Shown one piece after another: positions 8,771 through 17,868 of a DNA stretch of 64,000 nucleotides (the stretch's first letter is position 1; each line of letters begins with the position of its first letter). The position numbers and the translations under genes were made by a program. The notes beneath the pieces are model-generated. The model worked only from the letters and a program-made list of their open reading frames with translations. It ran no database searches and had not been told where the DNA came from. The stretch spans positions 1 through 64,000 of the forward strand of contig JAKSDI010000131.1 of assembly GCA_022360175.1 (NCBI GenBank), given 5' to 3'. The DNA comes from Chitinophagales bacterium. Its GTDB lineage: Bacteria; Bacteroidota; Bacteroidia; Chitinophagales; Saprospiraceae.

Positions 8771-10090
8771 ATGCGGAAACTGATAATATTTCCTTTTGTG
8801 TTGCTAAGCTGTTCAATAGTAGCACAGGAGGTAGGGCAGGACACTGCAACAGTTTATAAAAAACGAGTATTAGAGAATACGGAGATGGAATTTCTTGGGA
8901 GTTATTATTCTCAAACAGGAAATAATGCTGCAGTAAGTGGTGGTATTGGGAGTGAAGAACTAACCGATATTACTCCGACTTATGTAGTGAAAATACCATT
9001 AAACGAAGATGATGTATTGTCTATAGACGTAGGCGTTTCTGCTTATACTTCAGCTTCTTCCAGCAATATAGACCCCTTTGATGGAGGTAGTAAAGCTAGC
9101 CCTTTTCAAGCCTCCTCTGGCGCTTCCTCAGGTGATACCTGGATCAATTTGAATGCAAGCTACAGTCATAGTTCTGATGATCGAAATACTATATGGGGAG
9201 CTACGGCATCAGTAGCTAATGAGTATGATTATACTTCTTTTGGCCTTAGCGGAAACCTTACAAAACTGTTTAATGAAAAAAATACAGAACTGAGTTTTAA
9301 AGCCTCCGCATATATAGATCAATGGACGACTCTATACCCTAGAGAGTTAAGAGCTTTTGCTTCGGGGGGAAGAGGGCTAAATGATCCTCTATTTACTCGA
9401 AATATATTAACAGGAAGTGAAACATATGCTCCTTCCTTTACAAGTTTTAGTGAAAAGGGACGGCGATCCTATTCTGTTGGAACCGTATTTTCTCAGATAT
9501 TATCTCCGAAAATGCAAGCTTCACTGGCTGCGGATGTTGTTTATCAGCAAGGGCTTTTGTCAACGCCATTTCAGCGGGTTTACTTTTCAGACGTTGCAGA
9601 TTCTTTTATAGAAGATTTTCAACTGGCAGATGATGTAGAGCGCCTGCCAGGTACTCGCTTTAAAATAGCATTGGGAGGGCGCTTGAATTGGTATCTGAAT
9701 GAGTTATTCGTATTGCGTACTTTTTATCGTTATTATAAGGATGATTGGGGGATCAACTCTCATACAGCAAGTGTTGAGTTGCCGGTCAAACTTTCTAATA
9801 AATTTACTTTATACCCATCTTATCGTTATTATCAGCAATCGGCTGCAGACTATTTTGCACCCTACGAGCAGCATTTGTCAACAAGTGAATTTTATACTTC
9901 CGACTATGATTTGTCTGGATTTTCAGCCAACCAATATAGTCTTGGTGTAAGTTATACCGATATATTTACCAAGTTTAAAGTGCGTCGGCTCGGTTTGAAG
10001 AGTATAGACTTGAAGTATAGTTATTACAAACGGGATTCGGGCCTAGAGGCCAATATTATTTCGCTTGGCTTGAAGTTTATTCGAGATTGA
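8771..10090 (+). CDS. DUF3570-like outer-membrane beta-barrel protein
   Basis: A 439-residue exported protein. Signal peptide at residues 1-18 (ending IVAQ). The rest alternates short hydrophobic/aromatic strands with polar turns (LNWYLNELFVLRTFYRYYK, YSLGVSYTDIF) and ends with an aromatic-hydrophobic strand (IISLGLKFIRD), as expected for an outer-membrane barrel. The early segment YKKRVLENTEMEFLGSYYSQ and its place after ApbE and the DUF4266-like lipoprotein fit DUF3570. Its job in the flavin locus is unknown; a partner or export route for the small lipoprotein is an inference. Confidence 0.8.
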   Translation: MRKLIIFPFVLLSCSIVAQEVGQDTATVYKKRVLENTEMEFLGSYYSQTGNNAAVSGGIGSEELTDITPTYVVKIPLNEDDVLSIDVGVSAYTSASSSNIDPFDGGSKASPFQASSGASSGDTWINLNASYSHSSDDRNTIWGATASVANEYDYTSFGLSGNLTKLFNEKNTELSFKASAYIDQWTTLYPRELRAFASGGRGLNDPLFTRNILTGSETYAPSFTSFSEKGRRSYSVGTVFSQILSPKMQASLAADVVYQQGLLSTPFQRVYFSDVADSFIEDFQLADDVERLPGTRFKIALGGRLNWYLNELFVLRTFYRYYKDDWGINSHTASVELPVKLSNKFTLYPSYRYYQQSAADYFAPYEQHLSTSEFYTSDYDLSGFSANQYSLGVSYTDIFTKFKVRRLGLKSIDLKYSYYKRDSGLEANIISLGLKFIRD

Positions 10091-10165
10091 TTTCCTTAAA
10101 TTGATTATTAGGTTTTCCATTTTCCACAGAATAGGCAGATACAGGTACGGTATATTTTTATTGTG

Positions 10166-10268
10166 GCTCCACGAATAGCACCTATTTCACAAATTCTCAA
10201 GGCTTTCAAGCCCTGGTAGATAAGCCTGTCTGAGGTAGCCCATGTTCATGAAAAAAGTTGTAGGAATC
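10166..10268. repeat. Dispersed repeat copy 2 (diverged copy of 1025-1124)
   Basis: The block at 10168-10202 matches the one at 1026-1060 with a few substitutions (ATTTCACAAATTCTCAAG is intact in both). Weaker similarity continues through a G/C-rich middle to a run of A followed by GT..GTAGGA. The right terminal inverted repeat of copy 1 is degraded here. It lies between two convergent genes, downstream of both. Confidence 0.45.
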
Positions 10269-10337
10269 TTCTAGATAGTTCTTCGTGCAATGCTTTTTAT
10301 TTGCAGGATCATAGAGATTAATAAATCTATCTAGTGG

Positions 10338-11759
10338 TTATAAAATAGTTTTAGCGAAAGCTAACAGTTTACTTTCCTCGAATCGAGGAGCCATTAGCTG
10401 CATACCTATAGGAAGTCCATCAGGAGTAGTTCCTGTTGGGAGGCAAATAGCAGGAATCCCAGCCATATTGGCCTGAACGGTGAATATATCTGCCAGATAC
10501 ATCTCTACAGGATCTTCCATCTTGGCACCTAATTGCCAGGCAGGACCAGGAGCTGCGGGCAATAAAATGAAATCGTAATCTTGAAAAATGGCGGCAGTCC
10601 TTTCCTGTATGAGGCGGCGTACCTTTTGTGCTTTGCTATAGTAGGCATCATAGTATCCGGAACTTAAGACGAAGGTGCCGAGCATGATACGCCGTTTTAC
10701 TTCTTTGCCAAAACCTTCTGTTCGCGATTTTTTATAAGTGCTTAGCAGATCATCTGCATTGGTACTACGATAACCATAACGAATACCATCATATCGAGAA
10801 AGATTGGAGGATGCTTCTGCTGTGGTAAGCACATAATAAGCAGGAATAATATAATCCAGCAGATCAAAATCAACCCCTTCTACAGTATGGCCTTCATTTT
10901 TGAGCAGTTGAATGAGTTCTTCTGCATTTTGACGTACCGCAGTATCCAGGCTAGGATGTTGCAGCGCAGATTCAATATATGCTATACGAGTTTTCCCTTC
11001 GAAATGGAGCTGTTGGCTGTAAGCAGGCACTTCCTTTTGGCTTACTGTCGCATCAAATTCATCCGCTCCACTCATAATTTCTAATACGAGAGCGGTATCT
11101 TCTATAGAGTGGGCTAAAATACCTATCTGATCAAATGAAGAAGCATAAGCTAATAGGCCATATCTGGAAATCCGGCCATAAGAAGGTTTCATACCAATGA
11201 CTCCACAAAAGGAGGCCGGTTGCCTGACCGAACCACCTGTATCAGATCCTAGTGAAACCAGACAGGTGTCAGCTTGAACGGCTACTGCAGAAGCGCCTGA
11301 AGAGCCTCCTGGTACTCGTTCGGGATCGGCAGCATTACGAGTAGGGCCATAATAGGAAGTTTCATTAGAGGACCCCATTGCAAATTCATCACAATTAACC
11401 CTGCCAATGATAATGGCATCTTCGTTTAATAAGCGTTCTATTGCAGTGGCGGAGTAAATTGATTCAAATCCGTCTAATATTTTTGAAGCGGCACTGACAC
11501 GATGGCCTTCATAGCAAATTACATCTTTATGGGAAATAACCATTCCATATAACCTCCCCACTTTTTCTGGGGATTGCTGATACTGGGCATCCAATGTACG
11601 GGCACGGGATAAAGCCTCCTCTGCATATACTTCTATATAGATATTGAGCAGCTCACTACTTTTTATTTGATCCAGATAGTACTGAACTATTGCTTCAAGA
11701 GTTATATCGCCGGCTTTTAAAGCAGCTTGTATTTGCTGCAAAGTCTGGTACTTTGGCAT
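10338..11759 (-). CDS. gatA: Asp-tRNA(Asn)/Glu-tRNA(Gln) amidotransferase subunit A
   Basis: A 473-residue amidase-family protein. It hydrolyses glutamine so that the GatCAB complex can amidate misacylated Glu-tRNA(Gln) or Asp-tRNA(Asn). The amidase signature is complete: VSHKDV lysine (catalytic Lys), GGSSGASAVAVQ with SLGSDTGGS (the Ser-cis-Ser-Lys triad), then FCGVIGMKPSYGRISRYGL. The start at 11759 (MPKYQTLQQIQ) is chosen; a longer frame to 11789 would run into the preceding gene. It is the last gene of the pheS-hisS-hypothetical-gatA run, 8 bp after the upstream stop. gatB and gatC are not in the window. Confidence 0.93.
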   Translation of the reverse strand: MPKYQTLQQIQAALKAGDITLEAIVQYYLDQIKSSELLNIYIEVYAEEALSRARTLDAQYQQSPEKVGRLYGMVISHKDVICYEGHRVSAASKILDGFESIYSATAIERLLNEDAIIIGRVNCDEFAMGSSNETSYYGPTRNAADPERVPGGSSGASAVAVQADTCLVSLGSDTGGSVRQPASFCGVIGMKPSYGRISRYGLLAYASSFDQIGILAHSIEDTALVLEIMSGADEFDATVSQKEVPAYSQQLHFEGKTRIAYIESALQHPSLDTAVRQNAEELIQLLKNEGHTVEGVDFDLLDYIIPAYYVLTTAEASSNLSRYDGIRYGYRSTNADDLLSTYKKSRTEGFGKEVKRRIMLGTFVLSSGYYDAYYSKAQKVRRLIQERTAAIFQDYDFILLPAAPGPAWQLGAKMEDPVEMYLADIFTVQANMAGIPAICLPTGTTPDGLPIGMQLMAPRFEESKLLAFAKTIL

Positions 11760-11767
11760 TTTAGTAT

Positions 11768-12388
11768 CTATTTTGCAATAATGGTCCACTGCTTACTGTC
11801 AGTGGTTTGGCCGGGCGTTTTAATTTGGTATTTTTTCTTTCCTGAGCCGAGAAGGATTCCTACTCCCAATCCAGTTGCAGCAAGGCTGGAGCCTGACCAT
11901 AGGAAGTATCTATCCTTATCGAAGTCTCCATTTTTATAGTCGATACTCACTAAGGGAGCAACAACTAATGCACTGATGCTTCCTATGATAGCAAGAGAAC
12001 GTCCTGTCTTTGCAAGTTTTTTAGCAAAGTGACTTCGATAGGCAATAGCTTCAATTTGAGGTACTTCAACGGATAATGGCTGCAGGCCTTTGAGTTCATC
12101 GTATTCTGTGGTATTGACTTTTCTGAGGCCGTTGTCAAGTGTAATGTGTTGTTTTTCTATCGCTGGAATGATTTTGACACGCTTGTCAGTACCACTTACT
12201 AATTGTCCTTCCAGTATTCGTTTGCCATAAGTATAACCAGGCCTGTCCATATTGACCAACAGGCGCATATCACTACCTTCTTTTAGGGTCTTTTCCTTTC
12301 CGGTTGCGCTATTTTTAAGCGTTAATTGACTGAAACCAATATTAGTACCTAATAGTAAAGCGAATAGTATGCTAAAGCGAATCAACAT
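11768..12388 (-). CDS. Hypothetical exported protein with two C-terminal hydrophobic segments
   Basis: A 206-residue protein, not recognised. Signal peptide at residues 1-20 (ending GFSQ). The next about 110 residues look beta-rich (LRLLVNMDRPGYTYGKRILEG-type pattern with several KVKI/IEAI strands), resembling a lipid- or ligand-binding exported domain. Two hydrophobic segments follow (SLAIIGSISALVVAPLVSI and the WSGSSLAATGLGVGILLG region), so it may be membrane-tethered at its C-terminal part. It lies between hisS and gatA (79-bp and 8-bp gaps), but its sequence offers no link to translation. Confidence 0.7.
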   Translation of the reverse strand: MLIRFSILFALLLGTNIGFSQLTLKNSATGKEKTLKEGSDMRLLVNMDRPGYTYGKRILEGQLVSGTDKRVKIIPAIEKQHITLDNGLRKVNTTEYDELKGLQPLSVEVPQIEAIAYRSHFAKKLAKTGRSLAIIGSISALVVAPLVSIDYKNGDFDKDRYFLWSGSSLAATGLGVGILLGSGKKKYQIKTPGQTTDSKQWTIIAK

Positions 12389-12467
12389 AATGGAAGTGTT
12401 TAGTACTATGAAATTGTTTGAAGATGCCCGATAGGTTGATTGAAATCAGGCATTCTTAAACAACTTT

Positions 12468-13808
12468 CTATGAAAGCTTGGCTATTACTTCTTCCAGGCT
12501 AAGTTTTTCCTGCTCTCCTGTTTCCATATTTTTCAAAGCGATCTTCTCCTGTGTCATTTCTTCACTACCTACAATGGCTACATAAGATACTTTACGAGCG
12601 TTGGCGTACTTCATCTGCTTTTTCATCTTTGCCGGCTCTGGATATAATTCGGCATTAATGCCTGCTGCTCTCAGTTTATTCAGCCAGCCAAAAGCATAGC
12701 GAAGGGCTTCCTGATCAAAAGTTACAAAAACAAGTTTTAGGGTAGAGGCATCGTCTTTGGGGAATAAATTCAATTCCTCCATCACATCAAAAATACGCTC
12801 TGCACCAAAAGAAACACCAACGCCAGAAGTGCCACTCATCCCAAATACACTGGTTAGGTCATCATAGCGGCCACCACCACCTATGCTCCCCATGTTGACA
12901 CCCTTTGCCTTCACTTCGAATATACAACCAGTATAATAATTTAGCCCACGAGCTAATGTAATATCAAACTGAACTTCATTTTGAGTACTGTCAAGCCCCA
13001 GGTAATCAAAGACCGTTTCCAGTTCTTCTACTCCTTTCAGCCCGGTTGCAGTTTCCGCGAAAGCGGTACGAAGGTCAGCAAGATTATCAATTTTAAGCAC
13101 TTCAAGTACTTTATCTACTGCTTCATCGCTGATAGATCGTTTATTCATTTCTCTGCGCACCCCATCTTCTCCAATCTTATCGAGCTTATCAATAGCTATC
13201 GTCATTTCCATGAAGCGGTCACCAATACCTGCTACTTCCGCAATACCGGCCAATACTTTACGATTATTGACTTTGATAGCCACATCCAGCTTTAATTTAC
13301 TGAAAACCTCATCGTAAATCTGTACCAATTCTGCTTCATAGACTAAAGAGTCAGACCCCACCACATCAACATCACACTGGTAAAATTCCTGATAGCGGCC
13401 TTTTTGAGGACGGTCGGCACGCCAAACGGGCTGTATCTGATAACGCTTAAAAGGAAAAGCTATATCGTTCTGATGCATTACCACATAACGAGCAAAAGGC
13501 ACGGTAAGGTCGTAGCGGAGCCCTCGCTTGGAAATGCTTGAGATCAATGCGGCTGAATCGCGATTTTCCAGCGCTTCACCATTGGCTTTAGAAAGAAAAT
13601 CTCCATTATTGAGCACCTTGAAGAGCAATTGATCCCCTTCTTCTCCATACTTTCCCGTAAGGGTACTAAGGTTTTCCATTGTAGGTGTTTCAATAGGTTG
13701 ATAACCATAGCGAACGAAAACTTCTCTTATGGTATCAAATATATAATTGCGCTTAATGACTTCTTCAGGGGAGAAATCACGTGTCCCCTTGGGAATTCCT
13801 GGCTTCAT
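12468..13808 (-). CDS. hisS: Histidyl-tRNA synthetase
   Basis: A 446-residue class II aminoacyl-tRNA synthetase that charges tRNA-His. It opens with the [10 protein letters not shown] segment typical of HisRS and has motif 2 ([12 protein letters not shown]), the histidine-specific ARGLNYYTG and [12 protein letters not shown] segments, motif 3 ([11 protein letters not shown]) and a C-terminal anticodon-binding domain (residues about 355-446, [12 protein letters not shown] onward). Length is normal. The gene follows pheS by 26 bp on the same strand, so the two synthetases are co-transcribed. Confidence 0.96.
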   Translation of the reverse strand: MKPGIPKGTRDFSPEEVIKRNYIFDTIREVFVRYGYQPIETPTMENLSTLTGKYGEEGDQLLFKVLNNGDFLSKANGEALENRDSAALISSISKRGLRYDLTVPFARYVVMHQNDIAFPFKRYQIQPVWRADRPQKGRYQEFYQCDVDVVGSDSLVYEAELVQIYDEVFSKLKLDVAIKVNNRKVLAGIAEVAGIGDRFMEMTIAIDKLDKIGEDGVRREMNKRSISDEAVDKVLEVLKIDNLADLRTAFAETATGLKGVEELETVFDYLGLDSTQNEVQFDITLARGLNYYTGCIFEVKAKGVNMGSIGGGGRYDDLTSVFGMSGTSGVGVSFGAERIFDVMEELNLFPKDDASTLKLVFVTFDQEALRYAFGWLNKLRAAGINAELYPEPAKMKKQMKYANARKVSYVAIVGSEEMTQEKIALKNMETGEQEKLSLEEVIAKLS

Positions 13809-13834
13809 GTTTTATGAATCTATTTAATTGATGC

Positions 13835-14872
13835 TTATAAAGCAGAGGCAAACTGCTTTAGGAAACGGACGTCATTTTCGAAAAAGAGTCTGATATCTCC
13901 TATGTCGTAAAGACGCAGGGCCTGGCGTTCAATACCCATACCAAAAGCAAAACCACTGTACTTGCTAGAGTCAATACCACAGTTTTCCAATACTGCAGGA
14001 TCTACCATACCACAACCCAGTATTTCAAGCCATCCAGTCCCTTTGGTAAGGCGATAATCTTTTTCTGTTGCTGTACCCAGATATACATCTACCTCAGCAC
14101 TTGGCTCTGTAAATGGGAAATAAGATGGACGTAGGCGTATTTTGGCCTCTGGCCCAAACATTTCACGAGCGAAATATAAAAGGGTCTGCTTAAGATCCGC
14201 GAAGGAAACATTCTCATCTACATACAAACCTTCTACCTGATGGAATTGACAATGAGAACGAGCAGAAATGGTCTCATTACGATATACACGGCCTGGTGCA
14301 ATAATGCGGATAGGTGGCTGTGCATTTACCATTACACGAGATTGTACAGAAGAAGTATGCGTACGCAATAGCATCTCTGTGCTGTTCAGCAGATAGAAAG
14401 TATCTTGCATATCACGAGCAGGGTGATCTTCCGGCGTGTTCATGGCAGTGAAATTGTGCCAGTCATCTTCTATTTCTCTGTCATCAGCTACCACGAAACC
14501 AATGCGCTCGAAAATTTTGATGATGCGGTTCATGGTCACAGCGATAGGATGGCGAGAACCAAGTTGTAGTGGTTCGCCAGGCATACTTAAGTCTAAATCC
14601 TGAGCGGCTGCATCTTCTGCTGCACTTTCCAACTCATTTTTCAGGCTGCTAAACTTTTGCTCTGCTGATTGCTTAACGCTGTTCACTAACTGGCCAAATT
14701 CTTTCTTCTGCTCATTGGCAATATTTCGAATTTCGCCAAAAAGTGACTTCAACACATTCTTGGAACCCAGATATTTGATACGGAATTGCTCCAGCTCTTC
14801 CATGCTTTTGGGAGCTGATTCCTGAATGTCTTTTCCTAATTGTCGTACTTTATCAAATATTTCTGCAGACAT
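13835..14872 (-). CDS. pheS: Phenylalanyl-tRNA synthetase alpha subunit
   Basis: A 345-residue alpha subunit of the alpha2-beta2 PheRS. Residues about 1-95 form the coiled-coil tRNA-binding arm (KFSSLKNELESAAEDA region). The class II core follows with HPIAVTMNRI, motif 2 (CQFHQVEGLYVDE) and motif 3 (GFAFGMGIERQALRLYDI). The ATG at 14872 is chosen; an in-frame GTG lies 9 bp upstream at 14881, and the GTGAG at that spot could act as a weak ribosome-binding site for the ATG. pheT is not in the window. It is the first gene of the translation run on the minus strand. Confidence 0.95.
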   Translation of the reverse strand: MSAEIFDKVRQLGKDIQESAPKSMEELEQFRIKYLGSKNVLKSLFGEIRNIANEQKKEFGQLVNSVKQSAEQKFSSLKNELESAAEDAAAQDLDLSMPGEPLQLGSRHPIAVTMNRIIKIFERIGFVVADDREIEDDWHNFTAMNTPEDHPARDMQDTFYLLNSTEMLLRTHTSSVQSRVMVNAQPPIRIIAPGRVYRNETISARSHCQFHQVEGLYVDENVSFADLKQTLLYFAREMFGPEAKIRLRPSYFPFTEPSAEVDVYLGTATEKDYRLTKGTGWLEILGCGMVDPAVLENCGIDSSKYSGFAFGMGIERQALRLYDIGDIRLFFENDVRFLKQFASAL

Positions 14873-14910
14873 ATATCTCACTTTAAATAATAGCTCTACA
14901 ATTGAAGCCC

Positions 14911-14918
14911 CAAATGTA
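14911..14918 (-). promoter_or_regulatory. Candidate -7 box for the pheS operon
   Basis: On the minus strand this reads TACATTTG, an exact TAnnTTTG match. The predicted start is near 14904, leaving a leader of about 30 nt to the pheS ATG. No good -33 TTTG is seen 19-21 bp upstream, so support is partial. Confidence 0.4.
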
Positions 14919-15016
14919 AGGATTTTAAGCCTTTTATGAGAATGAATAGTATAAATAGGTCATTTATTACCATCCAGCACATAATCATGACCATTCAGCC
15001 CATATTGATAAAAAAA

Positions 15017-15048
15017 ATTGAGTGCTGAGGAATGACTTATTAATTTTG
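15017..15048 (+). promoter_or_regulatory. Promoter for the lipase-like lipoprotein gene
   Basis: ATTG at 15017-15020, a spacer of exactly 20 bp, then TAATTTTG at 15041-15048. This matches the Bacteroidota housekeeping promoter (TTTG, 19-21 bp, TAnnTTTG) with one change in the -33 box. Transcription would start near 15055, with a leader of about 130 nt. Confidence 0.6.
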
Positions 15049-15186
15049 AATAGGAGTTCAATGATTATCTTAATCACAACTCACTTTGGATGAATATAAT
15101 TCCACAATAAAAAATTTTATCCTAAGGAAGGAGTCAGCCGAAAATCCTGTAAAGAGTAGGCAAAATACCTAATAACCCACTATATA

Positions 15187-16608
15187 ATGAGAGTTCTTAC
15201 CATTTCATTAGCTTTCCTATTGTTAGCTACGTTTTCCTGCAAGCAATCGTCTGATTCGGAAACTCAAGAAGCAGAAAGTAGCCCGACATCCTCTTTAATG
15301 CCAGATGCGGAACGACATTTTTTATACGCCTGGCTGGCAGATTGTGTGAATGATAATTTGCAGACTACCGATTCTTTAAGTGCACTTCAAAATTTAAATG
15401 GAATAGCCTTAAACAGGATTCAGGCAGCAACGATCAGAGACGCTAATATCACTAATAGAATAGGTAAACATACCATCATTTGGGGGCCTGTAGTGGCCAT
15501 TCACAGCCCAGAGAGTGGAGCCTACACTTCTAAAAATATGGTCTATTGCCTGGCAAAAGATAATGGAGCCGGTAAGACCCCAGAATATGTCATAGGCATA
15601 GCTGGTACTAATCCGTTATCGGCTTATGACTGGTTTCAGGAAGACCTCCGGGTGGGGACTTCCGTTCAGGGGCCAAGTAACTGGAACCCTGATGCAAAAA
15701 TATCTTTGGGGACATCCATTGCATTGAATGAGATTAAGAGTTTGAAAAATGCAAAGGGTCAGGCCTTATATACAGTCTTGGATGCTTTGGCAGGTAGTGG
15801 AGCTACTATTTCGGTGTCGGGACATAGCCTGGGAGGAGCTTTGACGCAGGCACTAAGTTATGATTTGAAGTTGCGTTATAAAATTAATGAAGTACAGGCT
15901 TGGGTTTATGCTGGGCCAACTGCAGGGGATTCTACTTTTGCAGCAACACTGACTACTACGCTGGGTAGTGGCAACTATAATGCCTATAACAATACCATTG
16001 ACTTAGTGCCTCATGCCTGGCAAAAAGATAAACTGAATGAACTTTGCACCATTTATAATGGATTGAAATTCAAAAAATGGAAGGTGTTAAGTGAATGTAG
16101 TACAGAAACAATCGAAGAGGTACCTACTATAGATGGAGTCATTCAATATTTAAAAGATATTTCTGCCCAGGTTAATTATGCCCTTCCAACACCCATTAGC
16201 ACATTCACAGGAGGAGAGCTAAAAATGGATTTTGAAGATTGCACAAAGTACAATAGTGCTATTGATGCCTTATGGAAGGCAGGTACCGGTACGGAATATT
16301 ATAACTCATTAAATAGTATAACGAAAAGTTGCAGCGGAGACAAAATCTTGTATAACCAATTTGAAAAACTCTTTGCTTATCTTACAGAGATGGGGTATCA
16401 ACATACCACTGCTTATTTTGATCATTTTTTTAAGGATGAGTCCTCTGATTTTCAGACAGCAGTACAGGGGTATGTACCGGGTATGGCTAAGGACTCCTGG
16501 GAGAATTGGTTTGATTCTGGATCGGAAGCATTTGATGATGCGCTAGATCCATTTTTATTAAGAGTAGCCAATCATCTAAAGCCTGGTTCAACTTGTGGGT
16601 GTAATTAG
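15187..16608 (+). CDS. Lipase class 3-like lipoprotein ending in CGCN
   Basis: A 473-residue lipoprotein: lipobox LLATFSC with Cys 18. The alpha/beta-hydrolase core has the nucleophile elbow SGHSLGGALT (Ser 214), preceded by an IGIAGTNPLSAYDW oxyanion-region segment. It is followed by NTIDLVPHAW (Asp 272, His 276), the layout of class 3 triacylglycerol lipases. Residues about 300-470 are a helical C-terminal extension without a recognised domain. The protein ends STCGCN, the same last four residues as the unrelated small lipoprotein at 8519-8734. Substrate unknown; a surface or periplasmic esterase/lipase is likely. A near-consensus promoter lies upstream. Confidence 0.8.
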   Translation: MRVLTISLAFLLLATFSCKQSSDSETQEAESSPTSSLMPDAERHFLYAWLADCVNDNLQTTDSLSALQNLNGIALNRIQAATIRDANITNRIGKHTIIWGPVVAIHSPESGAYTSKNMVYCLAKDNGAGKTPEYVIGIAGTNPLSAYDWFQEDLRVGTSVQGPSNWNPDAKISLGTSIALNEIKSLKNAKGQALYTVLDALAGSGATISVSGHSLGGALTQALSYDLKLRYKINEVQAWVYAGPTAGDSTFAATLTTTLGSGNYNAYNNTIDLVPHAWQKDKLNELCTIYNGLKFKKWKVLSECSTETIEEVPTIDGVIQYLKDISAQVNYALPTPISTFTGGELKMDFEDCTKYNSAIDALWKAGTGTEYYNSLNSITKSCSGDKILYNQFEKLFAYLTEMGYQHTTAYFDHFFKDESSDFQTAVQGYVPGMAKDSWENWFDSGSEAFDDALDPFLLRVANHLKPGSTCGCN

Positions 16609-16641
16609 TAGAAGGCTGATATTTTCAACAAATATTCTCTT

Positions 16642-16689
16642 TTTCTGTTAGGCAATCAATTATCTAACTGCCTGCTTTGGAAACAGAAA
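16642..16689 (+). terminator. Hairpin after the lipase-like gene
   Basis: TTTCTGTT-AGGCA pairs with TGCCT...AACAGAAA: an 8-bp outer and 5-bp inner stem with an unequal internal loop. It lies 33 bp after the stop codon. There is no T-run after it, so it may be a processing or attenuator structure rather than an intrinsic terminator. Confidence 0.3.
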
Positions 16690-16753
16690 TGATAATGTAG
16701 CGAATGGCAATAGATAATCACCCGGCTTTATTGACCAATCCAACTTAATAGAA

Positions 16754-17347
16754 ATGAGAAATTTGTTATTTATCGCTATTGCTATTATTATTAGTTCTTG
16801 TGCTACCAATTATTCTGCTGTTAATATTCCGGCAGGGCAGACGGTAGAATTGGATTATCCTAATTACGAAGTGTATAAGGCAAGCCTTAAGAATAGAGCT
16901 TTAAAAGGTATAGAGGTAGCAGTCCTTTCTAAGCAGAATGAACGACAGATAAGAGGTTTTGGCCTTGGTATGAAAGCGAAGGCAGATGTGATGGTAGAAA
17001 TGGGTAATAAACTAAGCCTACGTAATAATAATAGTTCTGCTGTAAAAATAGATTTAGGCATCGCAGAGGAAAGTGCTGCGGTTTTTGAAAAGGAAGGACA
17101 GTATGTAAGTTTATATTTGCTTAATAAAAGCGCTGAATCTATTCCTTTGATTATTCCTACAGTCATGAATCCTAATTTATCTCCTTTTTCCAGAAGCGGT
17201 GTAGATTTAAAAGTGGGGCAGGAGATACTCTTTAGAGCAAGAGGAAAAAGATATGTACTACTGACTGTTGATGATTCTATTCAGGAAGGGGAAGAGCTTG
17301 ATGTGGCAGTATTGCTGGAAAAGAGGAAGGAGGAATTGGGGCTGTGA
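16754..17347 (+). CDS. Hypothetical lipoprotein
   Basis: A 197-residue lipoprotein: signal peptide with lipobox IISSC (Cys 16), then an acceptable +1 residue for outer-membrane sorting. The mature part looks beta-rich (IEVAVLSKQNERQIRGFGLG, KADVMVEMGNKLSLRNN, KRYVLLTVDDS). It is not recognised. It ends 13 bp before the acetyltransferase gene, so the two are probably in one transcript with the protease gene downstream. Confidence 0.65.
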   Translation: MRNLLFIAIAIIISSCATNYSAVNIPAGQTVELDYPNYEVYKASLKNRALKGIEVAVLSKQNERQIRGFGLGMKAKADVMVEMGNKLSLRNNNSSAVKIDLGIAEESAAVFEKEGQYVSLYLLNKSAESIPLIIPTVMNPNLSPFSRSGVDLKVGQEILFRARGKRYVLLTVDDSIQEGEELDVAVLLEKRKEELGL

Positions 17348-17360
17348 AAATAGAATTTGT

Positions 17361-17840
17361 ATGATCACATATGACTACATAGGTTTGCTACCAGAAGAAG
17401 ATGATATCCCTTATGATTTATTATTGCAAGCTGATCCATCGATAAAAGAAATCCAATCTTATTTCGATCGATCAGCTTGCTTCGTCATAAAGCTTGATCG
17501 GACTATTATTGGTGTTGCTGTTTTATTTGCCCTACCAAATGAAGCAGTAGAAATCAAAAACATTTCGGTGCATGAGAATTTTCAAGGTAAAGGACTGGGA
17601 ACAGCATTGCTTTCTTATCTAGAACAGTATTGCGTAAAGCAGGCTTACCAACAGCTCATCATAAAAACAGGAAATTCCAGTATAGGGCAACTGTATTTAT
17701 ACCAAAAGAATGGCTTTGAAATAGAGGAGATAGAAAAGGATTTTTTTACCAATAATTATGAAGAAGAGATAATAGAGAACGGCATCCAGTGTAAACATCG
17801 GATTGTACTGGTTAAGAAAATTGAGAAAATCAAAGAGTAA
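17361..17840 (+). CDS. GNAT family N-acetyltransferase
   Basis: A 159-residue acetyl-CoA-dependent acetyltransferase. The start at 17361 (MITYDYIGLL) is chosen; a longer frame to 17268 lies inside the preceding gene. The GNAT core is clear: strand-turn IKNISVHENFQGKGLGTALLSYLE, with the pyrophosphate-binding motif Q/R-x-x-G-x-G/A (FQGKGLG), followed by IKTGNSSIGQLYLYQKNGFE. The acceptor substrate cannot be told from the sequence. It lies between a lipoprotein gene and an S41 protease gene on the same strand. Confidence 0.88.
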   Translation: MITYDYIGLLPEEDDIPYDLLLQADPSIKEIQSYFDRSACFVIKLDRTIIGVAVLFALPNEAVEIKNISVHENFQGKGLGTALLSYLEQYCVKQAYQQLIIKTGNSSIGQLYLYQKNGFEIEEIEKDFFTNNYEEEIIENGIQCKHRIVLVKKIEKIKE

Positions 17841-17868
17841 ATTTTTTATATTGAGCATTAAAAAATTA

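Larger units (their letters stand above)
14873..15186. other. Divergent intergenic region between pheS and a lipase-like gene
   Basis: About 314 bp holding promoters in both directions (listed separately) and no coding sequence that I can support. Confidence 0.4.
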
